From contig AAXZ01000001.1 in NCBI GenBank assembly GCA_000169395.1, forward strand, positions 1 to 64,000: a stretch of DNA of 64,000 bases. Direction: 5' to 3'. Below the pieces are notes generated by a model. It was not told the DNA's origin. It made no database searches and saw nothing but the letters and a program-made list of their open reading frames with translations. This document shows, one piece after another, positions 17,445 through 24,848 of the stretch; position 1 is the stretch's first letter; each line of letters begins with the position of its first letter. The position numbers and the translations under genes were made by a program. This DNA is from Rhodobacteraceae bacterium HTCC2150. GTDB lineage: Bacteria; Pseudomonadota; Alphaproteobacteria; Rhodobacterales; Rhodobacteraceae.

Positions 17445-18206
17445 ATGAAAAAACTGTACATCTCACTTTCATGTTTCCTATTGCTGGCCGGCTGTGGATC
17501 GTCTGGCACATGGGGATGGTACGTCATCAACCCCATGACCAAAGGCGGTTGGACCAACGTCAAGTTTCTGATTTCGGGCATGGCCAGCACAATCCAAATT
17601 TCCGTCATTGCCGCCGCGATTTCCATCATACTTGGCCTGCTTGTCGCCCTACCCGGTCAATCCAGCAAACGCGGCTGGCGCATCGTCAGCCGGATTTATG
17701 TGGAATTCATTCGGTCTATTCCCCTGCTGCCTATGCTTTTTTGGGTGTTCTACGGCCTGCCACTGATCTTTAAATCCATGGGGCTGAACATTCCCATCGA
17801 TCCATTTTGGGGCGCGATTATCACGCTGGCGGTATCTGACAGCGCATTTACCGCCGAAATTTACCGATCTGGCATCCAATCCATTTCCAAGGGTCAAACA
17901 GAAGCGGCACAAACCGTCGGGTTAAGTTACGCGCAAACCATGCGTTATGTGATCCTGCCCCAAGCGATCCGACGCATTCTGCCACCCATCGCCAATCAGT
18001 TTATCTACATCGTTAAGATGAGTGCCTTTGCATCCGTCATCGGCATGCAGGAACTGACCCGTCGCGCCAATGAATTGGTCGTAACAGAATACCGTCCCCT
18101 TGAAATCTATTCACTACTCATCGTCGAATATCTGATCCTTGTTCTGATCATCAGCGCAGGCGTGCGTTGGCTTGAACGGCGCATGGGATCAGACGAACGC
18201 AAATAG
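17445..18206 (+). CDS. Amino acid ABC transporter permease (HisM/GlnP family)
   Basis: A 253-residue inner-membrane permease. It has about five membrane segments and the EAA loop (QTEAAQTVGLSYAQTMRYVI) that contacts the ATPase. The FIRSIPLLPMLFWVFYGLP stretch is typical of polar amino acid permeases. ATG 17445 begins right after the ATPase stop. The first 17 residues look like a lipoprotein signal peptide with a lipobox (LLAGC), followed by a WGWYVINP segment, which is odd for a permease. Only one permease gene is present, so the channel is presumably a homodimer. Confidence 0.87.
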   Translation: MKKLYISLSCFLLLAGCGSSGTWGWYVINPMTKGGWTNVKFLISGMASTIQISVIAAAISIILGLLVALPGQSSKRGWRIVSRIYVEFIRSIPLLPMLFWVFYGLPLIFKSMGLNIPIDPFWGAIITLAVSDSAFTAEIYRSGIQSISKGQTEAAQTVGLSYAQTMRYVILPQAIRRILPPIANQFIYIVKMSAFASVIGMQELTRRANELVVTEYRPLEIYSLLIVEYLILVLIISAGVRWLERRMGSDERK

Positions 18207-18215
18207 GAGAAGCAA

Positions 18216-18563
18216 ATGACAGACTGGCATGAATTCATGGCCGAAACCGAGGCCAACATCGCAACATTTTCCAAGGAAGTTCCACAAACTGTCAAAGGTT
18301 TCGGGCAAATGGGGCAAGCCGCAAAAACCAACGGTGCGCTAAGCGAAAAAACCAAAGAGTTCATGGCACTGGGCATTGCGATTGCGACACGTTGCGACAG
18401 CTGCATTGGCTTCCACGTGCGCACATTGGTCCGCCTTGGCGCGACACGCGAAGAACTGTGCGAAGCTTTGGCAATGGCAACTTACATGGGCGGTGGGCCG
18501 TCCTATGCGTATTCTGCAAAGGCGCTAAAGGCCTTTGATGTGTTTACAGAAGGCCCTAAATAA
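18216..18563 (+). CDS. Carboxymuconolactone decarboxylase / AhpD-like protein
   Basis: A 115-residue protein with the AhpD core: residues CDSCIGFHVR supply a CxxC pair with the following histidine, which in AhpD-like proteins acts as a thiol redox centre for peroxide defence. ELCEALAMATYMGGGPS is the usual second motif. It follows the ABC permease by 9 bases with a ribosome site (GGAGAAG) and so is probably co-transcribed with the transporter. A functional link to the transported ligand is not evident. Its stop lies 4 bases from the convergent purC stop. Confidence 0.85.
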   Translation: MTDWHEFMAETEANIATFSKEVPQTVKGFGQMGQAAKTNGALSEKTKEFMALGIAIATRCDSCIGFHVRTLVRLGATREELCEALAMATYMGGGPSYAYSAKALKAFDVFTEGPK

Positions 18564-18567
18564 GCCC

Positions 18568-19554
18568 TTAGAAATATTCTGGGAATTCCTTGACCAAGGC
18601 CGCGCGAATGCGGTCTTTAACTGAAATTGCCGGATCAGGGCGATCAAAGGTCAAACCCGTTACTGTTTCAAACAGCGCGATATACTTGTTGGAAAATTCC
18701 AGAACTGTTTCATCTGGAATTTCTGGGATGGGATCATTGTATGGGTCGCACTGACCAACAACCCATAGTCGCAGAAATTCCTTATCCAAACTTTCAGGTT
18801 CCAACCCTGCATCAACCCGTTCTTGATAGACGTCCGCGATCCAAAAACGGCTGGAATCTGGCGTGTGAATTTCGTCGGCGATCACGATCACACCATTTTC
18901 ATCAACACCAAATTCATATTTGGTATCAACTAAGATCAGCCCTTTTTCGGCCGCCAATTTTTGACCACGCGCAAATAGCGCAAGACTTTTCTTTGAAATG
19001 TCCGCCCATTGATCTGCTGTCAAAAGACCCGTTTCAAGAATTTCTGCCGCCGTTATCGGCGCGTCATGTCCGCCCCCATCTGGCTTTGTTGTCGGTGTTA
19101 TGATCGCCTCAGGCAGCTTTTGATTTTTGCTGTAACCATCCGCAAATTCATGGCCATAGATTACTCGTTCACCGCGCTCATACATCGGCCAAACACTCGT
19201 GTTCGTAGACCCAGTTAGATAGGCGCGCACAACAATTTCGATGGGCAACATATCAAGGTCTTTGACCAAAACAACGTTGGGGTCTGGATAGGAAATCACT
19301 TGGTTCGGACAAATGTCAGCCGTCGCATCAAACCAATATCTGGCGGTTTGCGTCAGCACCTGACCCTTGTTGGGTGTAGCCGTCAAAATTTGGTCAAACG
19401 CCGACTGCCGATCGGTTGAAATCAACAAACGACGACCACCCGGCAATTTGTACGTGTCGCGCACTTTGTTGCGCGTAAAACCAGGAAGTTCCGGAAATTC
19501 CGTATCCGTTAAACAATTCGCCAAAAGTTGCTTTACGTCTGTCTGCTGTGTCAC
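18568..19554 (-). CDS. purC: Phosphoribosylaminoimidazole-succinocarboxamide synthase
   Basis: PurC joins aspartate to CAIR with ATP to make SAICAR in purine synthesis. The 328-residue length is that of the longer form of the enzyme. Motifs include RNKVRDTYKLPGGRRLLIS at the ATP site, IEIVVRAYLTGSTNTSVW, LILVDTKYEFGVDENG and IADEIHTPDSSRFW. The start is GTG 19554, preceded by GGAG at a suitable distance. Here it stands alone, with a short hairpin-like repeat (19590-19596 with 19613-19619) upstream. It is convergent with the AhpD-like gene. Confidence 0.93.
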   Translation of the reverse strand: MTQQTDVKQLLANCLTDTEFPELPGFTRNKVRDTYKLPGGRRLLISTDRQSAFDQILTATPNKGQVLTQTARYWFDATADICPNQVISYPDPNVVLVKDLDMLPIEIVVRAYLTGSTNTSVWPMYERGERVIYGHEFADGYSKNQKLPEAIITPTTKPDGGGHDAPITAAEILETGLLTADQWADISKKSLALFARGQKLAAEKGLILVDTKYEFGVDENGVIVIADEIHTPDSSRFWIADVYQERVDAGLEPESLDKEFLRLWVVGQCDPYNDPIPEIPDETVLEFSNKYIALFETVTGLTFDRPDPAISVKDRIRAALVKEFPEYF

Positions 19555-19660
19555 AGGATCGACTCCAATTTGTTATCCTGCCCCTCTTTAGTCGCTGCCC
19601 TCAAAGGAGGAAAGCGACTTTGTGAAGAGATGAAGGAGAGAGCTGACCTAACAGCTGCTG

Positions 19661-20647
19661 TTAGGCGACCTTGTTAACCACCAAATTGGTTTGAAGGTTT
19701 AGGCGATCACGGATGTGCGTAGATACTTGTCGTGCCGACGATACACGAGGCAGCGGCATCTCTTTGATCCCATGTGCGGTTGCGTCCTCACCGTTCACAA
19801 AACTATCACGCCCTGCGTAATCAATGAAGGTTTCCGCCGACACGCCCTCGGCCAACAGCAATTCATGCGCGTCGGTTTCAACGTGGTAATAGGTAAAACC
19901 AGCCTTGGGCATTTTTTCGACTTGGTAGATTGAACGACCGTTCACAAGCGCGCCGGCGTTGATCAACAAACCATCAATGGCCACTGCGTGATCAGGGCTG
20001 ATAAACAAATCCTGCTTTGGTAACCCATCGCCCAAAGCGCCTACCGTGATACATATGGGGTTGATTTTTGACGGATCCAAAATCTGTGTATTCACCGGCT
20101 GTTCACCAAGCCATTTAACGGTCGATGTGCGACCATCTGCGGTTTCGATCACATCGCCTGGAATTAGTTTTTCAACGTCAACCATTCCATCCGACGTTGA
20201 AATTCGCGTACTTGCACAGAAACAATTGACGGCTACGGCCGTTATTTTGCTAATGGCGGCGGCATCCATGCCCGACAGCATAAAGTTAATCCCCAATACC
20301 TGTCCGGAAAAAGCAACGCCTGACACAGCATCCACTGATCCGCTGGCGGTTACGAACTTGACCTCGCCTGCTTCGAAAGTTCCAGTAACCAACGGACTTA
20401 GGAACTGACTTGACCCCGGACCGCCCCAAACCAAATTCATCGTTTGGGTTCCCAGATTCTCTGCATTTGTCACATAGGCGCGCCCGAAGCTATTCAAAGC
20501 AATGTAAAAATGTTCCTTGATTGACGAACTCAAAGTGAATGTCACGCCATTTTCGGTCGAAGTGACGGAATGTCCACCAGTTGTAGCAAAGGCAGTGGCA
20601 AAGGCATAATCTATCACGCCTCCAAAAGTATATGAAACGCCAGGCAT
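19661..20647 (-). CDS. Hint (hedgehog/intein-type) domain-containing protein
   Basis: A 328-residue protein. The C-terminal half is a Hint domain: CFCASTRISTSDGMVDVEKL begins it near residue 141, with the expected nucleophile-type cysteine. The GDVIETADGRTSTVKWLG and LFISPDHAVAIDG stretches follow, the latter with the usual histidine. The N-terminal 140 residues look like a beta-rich adhesin-type module. Hint domains can cut or ligate their own backbone, but in Rhodobacterales they often sit at the C-terminus of extracellular proteins where activity is uncertain. There is no N-terminal signal peptide. GGAGGAAC precedes the ATG. A 19-bp palindrome (19647-19665) covers the stop codon. Confidence 0.82.
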   Translation of the reverse strand: MPGVSYTFGGVIDYAFATAFATTGGHSVTSTENGVTFTLSSSIKEHFYIALNSFGRAYVTNAENLGTQTMNLVWGGPGSSQFLSPLVTGTFEAGEVKFVTASGSVDAVSGVAFSGQVLGINFMLSGMDAAAISKITAVAVNCFCASTRISTSDGMVDVEKLIPGDVIETADGRTSTVKWLGEQPVNTQILDPSKINPICITVGALGDGLPKQDLFISPDHAVAIDGLLINAGALVNGRSIYQVEKMPKAGFTYYHVETDAHELLLAEGVSAETFIDYAGRDSFVNGEDATAHGIKEMPLPRVSSARQVSTHIRDRLNLQTNLVVNKVA

Positions 20648-20880
20648 GTGTTCCTCCGTTTTAGTTTTTGTTCGACCGAAACGCTTTAAGTCAAGATGGA
20701 ACTTGTTTCAAGGAAGCTCAACGGGAGCCAATTAATTTCAAAGTTCTTCAGTGTACGGACATCAATTTTCGCTTTGTTTTCCAATATCGCTAGATGTTTA
20801 GGCTCAATTGCAGGTTTGGGATGATATTTTGGCACGTTGCACATACACCGAACGCAGTAGGCCAAAATTTTGGTCAAATT

Positions 20881-21645
20881 CTAATGGCCCCTAAATAAGG
20901 AACCAAAGCCTTCGATTTTGTCTTTTATTCCAGCCAGTCGCAGACAATCCCACATCATGGCTTGGTTGGAACAAATGACAGGCTTGCCTAAGATTTGCTC
21001 CAGTTGATCAACGATGTCGATAGATCGCAACGCGCCACAACTGATGAACAATGCATCAGCATCAGGCGTATCAACGGATTTTGCAAAATCAATCAAGAAC
21101 TCTGGCCGGACACGCACCATTTCACTGTCTTTTTCGATGTTCAGCCCTTTGATGTTCGTAATCTCAAAACCAGCCGCCTGCATATAGGTCGCCTCGCGTT
21201 GGTTGATCTCATCCAGATAAGGTGTAGCCACAGCGATACGTCGAACATCCAACGCTCTCAACGCCTTCAACACCCCCGCAATAAGAGAGGTTGCTTTGGC
21301 ACCGGGGGCACCCCTTAAAAGTTCTTGATGCACGCGTTCTTCGCCAATCACCAGACTGCCCGATGTACAGGCGTAACAAACGACATCAAGACTTCCGTCC
21401 GGTAAAAGTGTGGATGCAGCTGGCGCCAGATCATCTACCTGACGCGCCAAGGTTTCGACCGTTATTGAATCAGGGATCGGCGCGCGTGCAAAATGGATGC
21501 CAACCCCCTTAGGGCGTAGACTAAACATGTCATCTTCGATGGTTTGCTCTGTCGCAAGTAAAACAAATCCAATCTTAGCGCGATAATTTCGCCCTCTGTC
21601 AAAGATGGATTCTCGATCAGTGGATATTTTTGAATATTCGGACAT
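20881..21645 (-). CDS. Maleate isomerase / Asp-Glu racemase superfamily protein (copy 2)
   Basis: A 254-residue paralog of the protein encoded at 10485-11285. The cysteine motifs are CYACTSGSLVIGEERVHQ in the first half and LFISCGALRSIDIVDQLE in the second, so both catalytic thiols are kept. The C-terminus IEGFGSLFRGH parallels VEGFGRLFRMQ in copy 1. It stands alone between a Hint gene and tRNA-Trp, unlike copy 1, which sits with catabolic genes. A small frame downstream (20686-20877, minus, TTG start) shows no recognisable domain and is probably not a gene. Reaction unknown: racemisation, cis-trans isomerisation or decarboxylation are all found in the superfamily. Confidence 0.77.
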   Translation of the reverse strand: MSEYSKISTDRESIFDRGRNYRAKIGFVLLATEQTIEDDMFSLRPKGVGIHFARAPIPDSITVETLARQVDDLAPAASTLLPDGSLDVVCYACTSGSLVIGEERVHQELLRGAPGAKATSLIAGVLKALRALDVRRIAVATPYLDEINQREATYMQAAGFEITNIKGLNIEKDSEMVRVRPEFLIDFAKSVDTPDADALFISCGALRSIDIVDQLEQILGKPVICSNQAMMWDCLRLAGIKDKIEGFGSLFRGH

Positions 21646-21742
21646 GGTAATAGATTACCAATTTCGGTTCACATTTCCACAACTACTGTAAGAATTCCAA
21701 AATCCAAAATCAGAAAAGCAATTCAAACTGGTGAAAGTGAAG

Positions 21743-21818
21743 TGGCAGGGGCTAAGAGACTCGAACTCTTGACCCTCGGTTTTGGAGACCGATGCTCTAC
21801 CAACTGAGCTAAACCCCT
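21743..21818 (-). tRNA. tRNA-Trp (anticodon CCA)
   Basis: On the minus strand this folds as a 76-base cloverleaf. It has acceptor stem AGGGGTT with AGCCCCT, D-loop GCTCAGTTGGTAGAGC, anticodon stem TCGGT/ACCGA around loop CTCCAAA (anticodon CCA), a T stem AAGAG/CTCTT around TTCGAGT, and an encoded CCA end. In many Alphaproteobacteria the Trp tRNA lies just before secE-nusG; here it is followed by a racemase-like gene instead. Confidence 0.95.
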
Positions 21819-22077
21819 ATGCCTAGCGACTAATTATGCGGTTTATATTCAGATTGCAAGCAGGGATCAAAAATTGTCGAGAACTAACAAACAACACTTT
21901 TTTCAAAATCAATTTTTGAAAAAATCTAAACAAAAAATCTGCTTTGTTTGACTCCGAATGTCCTTCAGAAATACGCGCAAATGCCTTTTATATGGCTCCA
22001 CTTCATCCAGGTTCCGTGTTACTGTGACCAAAGTTTCCACCTCAAGAAAACTAGAATACTGATAGGACCGATTAAAC
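21819..22077. promoter_or_regulatory. AT-rich region upstream of tRNA-Trp and acyltransferase
   Basis: A 259-base divergent intergenic stretch rich in A and T runs. It must hold the tRNA promoter (minus) and any promoter of the acyltransferase (plus). I could not pick out a convincing -35/-10 pair. No repeat of the tRNA end, integrase or other island boundary was found here. Confidence 0.4.
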
Positions 22078-24000
22078 ATGATATACCGCGCCGAAATTGA
22101 TGGTTTGAGAGCAATAGCAGTTATTTCTGTAATTTTGTTCCATACAAAGATAAATTAGACAAGCGGTGGCTTCATCGGCGTTGACGTGTTTTTTGTAATT
22201 AGCGGGTTTTTGATTACACTAATTTTGATAAATGACATTCAGAACAATCAATTCAGCATTTTAAATTTTTATGAAAGACGTGCGCGAAGAATCCTTCCAG
22301 CCCTTATTCTAGTAATGCTCGCATGTATTCCTTTTGCTTGGGTCTGGATGCTCCCCGACCAAATGGAAGATTTTTTGCAAAGCCTTTTTGCGGTCAGCCT
22401 TTTTGCCTCGAATGTACTTTTTAATCGCCAGAGCGGATACTTTGACACTGCTGCCGAAGAAAAGCCTTTGCTGCACACTTGGAGCCTTGCGGTTGAAGAG
22501 CAATATTACATCATTTTCCCTATTCTCTTATTTTTCATATGGCGGGAGCGAAAGGATTTTGCAGTTTGGATTATTGTATGCCTGGGTGCCATCAGCCTTG
22601 CTTATAGCGAATGGGGATGGCGAAATCAGCCGACTGCAAATTTCTATCTTTCGCCAGGTCGAGCATGGGAATTATTAATTGGATCACTTGCCGCCATAAT
22701 AGTGCAAAAACGTGGTGTTCGATCAAATGAGATTTTCGCAATAGCTGGCATGTTGGCCATTATCGTATCTCTTTTTGTATTTGACCACACAACGCCGTTT
22801 CCAAGTATTTACACACTCTTGCCTTGCATTGGTGTAATGTCTGTATTGATCTTTGGGGGCCAAGGTACCTTGACTGCTAAGTTGCTGGGAAACCGCGTAT
22901 TTGTTGGCGTTGGGCTAATTAGTTTTTCAGCCTACCTTTGGCATCAGCCACTGTTTGCATTCATGCGAATTCGATTTCCTGAACACGCAAACCCAATTTC
23001 AATGTTGGGTCTGTCATTGCTTGCCCTGATCCTAGCTTATTTTAGTTGGCGATACATCGAACGTCCATTTCGTAAACCCATAAATTTCGAAGCCCCACGA
23101 TTTACAATGTTAAAATCGTCAATACTTTGGTTTGTGGTGTTTTTTGCATTTGGTTTGGGCGGGTATTTTTCGAACGGCTACGAAAATAGGCTGAATGAAG
23201 CGGAAAGGCAGTACATAAAAGATCTTCAAAATGAGTACACCGCCGAATATCTTGACAGTAAACACCGTACTGCATTTGCCAACGATGGAAGGCGAAAACT
23301 GCTGATAATTGGCGATAGTTATGCAAAAGATCTGGTCGAAGGAATTGTCGGAACATTTGGTTCTGATTTCAAGACACTCGACGTCGTAACCTTAAATGTC
23401 GCTCGACGTTGTAAAAACGTTTTGCAAGATACACCAGATTTGGATGACTATCTAATGCCTTCCGATGTGCACTGTTTTGGGGATTATCACAGAATCGGGT
23501 CGAGCAAATTCGATGAAATCATAAGAGCAGCAGATTTGACTCTTGTAAGAAGCTTGTGGGACGTACTGCCAACTCGCGAAATGCCTCGCACGTACGACTA
23601 TCTTAACACCATTGCAAAAGATCGTGTCGGGTTTATTGGCGGCCAAATGTTTGGAACATTTCAGATTAATAGCAGAAATAGTCTAGCTTCTCCTAAGAAA
23701 TTCGCATTTGATGTGAACACCAAATTACCATACACACATCAACCAACAAATCTCACCAGCATAGATCTTTTCGCAGAGGCCGAAGCTATTATGGGCGGTC
23801 GCAATTATTTTTCTGTGAGCCGTTTTTTCTGTGACAAATCCCACAAATGCAAAACTCATGACGAACACGGCCAACCACTAACCAGCGACGGCGCTCATCT
23901 GACTCTTCCAGGTGAAATTTTCAGGCTTCGTCAGTTGTTTCAACACCCCCAATTCAAAGATCTTTGGGTTCGAAATTTGGAATTGGTGCCAGCTCTTTAG
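22078..24000 (+). pseudogene. Acyltransferase 3 (OafA-like) with C-terminal SGNH domain, interrupted by TAG at codon 27
   Basis: The gene should start at ATG 22078: the first residues (YRAEIDGLRAIAV, then LFH) are the classic N-terminus of membrane O-acyltransferases. TAG at 22156-22158 interrupts the frame exactly between the LFH segment and GGFIGVDVFFVISGF. The remainder is open to 24000. About ten membrane segments follow, then from about residue 390 a soluble domain with LLIIGDSYAKDL, the GDS block of SGNH acyl-esterases. Such proteins acetylate surface polysaccharides. A restart at the GTG near 22186 would lose the first helix and its conserved histidine. Codon use is AT-rich compared with neighbours, suggesting transfer. 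Confidence 0.8.
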
Positions 24001-24067
24001 AAATCTCTTTTGTCGTGAAATGTTACATATTCCCAATTAGGCCACATTCCTGTTTGTTTAAAACTTT

Positions 24068-24112
24068 AAGGGCTTAATTAGGTTAATATCGGATCAGCCC
24101 TTTTCGCTTTTT
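24068..24112 (+). terminator. Possible terminator after acyltransferase
   Basis: AAGGGCT (24068-24074) pairs with AGCCCTT (24096-24102) across a 21-base loop, followed by TTCGCTTTTT. The long loop makes this a weak candidate, but its position 68 bases after the stop fits. Confidence 0.4.
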
Positions 24113-24136
24113 ACTCGCCAATGCTGAGATATGAAC

Positions 24137-24733
24137 CTAGTTCGCTCCGGCTGGGGCCACAAACGGCCCAGCAGCCTTGCGTTTTTCATTTTGCTTGGCT
24201 GTGAACCACGCCTCATTTTCACGCAACCATTTTTCGATTGCACGGGCCGCGGAGCGGGACAGGTTTTCCATTTGCTCTTCGGCGGATTGGGTCAAGCCAG
24301 AAGAAAGCGCGGTTTTTCCTGTGAGGTTTTCCAAAACTGTAATTTGCTCGGCTTCGGCATTGATTTTGTTTTGCGCAGCATCATCCCAAACCGTGATCGA
24401 AAAAATAAGGGCTGATTTAGGATTAAGAACAACGGGAACACCAGGTAACGCCAAAACGTACGCATCTATATTTACGCCAATGTGATAAAGATTATCGCCT
24501 TCGTAGCGGCCTATGCGATCTTGAATGGCACCTTCAAGTGAAGATTTAAATGCACCCAAGTTTGCTTCGCGCGACAAAGGTCCCTGTTTGGCGTTCTTTG
24601 AAACAACAATGTTGTGTTCCATTTTGAAATTGCCCAAGGCTTCGGGTTTTTCAACCAAGTCGGCATCCGTGCCGCAAGCAGCCAATAATCCAAAAACCAG
24701 ACCAACAAAAAGAAAGCGAACAGAATGTACCAT
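24137..24733 (-). CDS. Lipoprotein of unknown function
   Basis: A 198-residue protein starting at ATG 24733, where GGGGGG lies four bases upstream; an ATG 20 codons earlier is in frame but has no hydrophobic signal directly after it. The N-terminus is a lipoprotein signal peptide with lipobox LLAAC near residue 20. The rest has a central hydrophobic strand region (VLALPGVPVVLNPKSALIFSITVWDD) and a charged helical C-terminus. It resembles conserved hypothetical lipoproteins of Rhodobacterales, but I cannot assign a function. It precedes parC on the other side by 110 bases, with parC ending at 24849 on the same strand. Confidence 0.65.
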   Translation of the reverse strand: MVHSVRFLFVGLVFGLLAACGTDADLVEKPEALGNFKMEHNIVVSKNAKQGPLSREANLGAFKSSLEGAIQDRIGRYEGDNLYHIGVNIDAYVLALPGVPVVLNPKSALIFSITVWDDAAQNKINAEAEQITVLENLTGKTALSSGLTQSAEEQMENLSRSAARAIEKWLRENEAWFTAKQNEKRKAAGPFVAPAGAN

Positions 24734-24848
24734 ATTTCCCCCCAAGGGATTTAGTGTTTCCATACTTGTATATAGGCGTTCAGAAGGTCGCAATTGATGA
24801 TCGACCCAATCGGCAATGCATTGCCAACCTGTGGCAAATCAAACGCGA

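Noticed and set aside
19647-19665. 19-bp palindrome over the Hint gene stop as a terminator
   Set aside because: No T run follows on either strand, so it does not qualify as an intrinsic terminator; it could be a protein site.
20686-20877. 63-codon minus-strand ORF between the Hint gene and racemase copy 2
   Set aside because: TTG start without a clear ribosome site, no domain and no support beyond being open.
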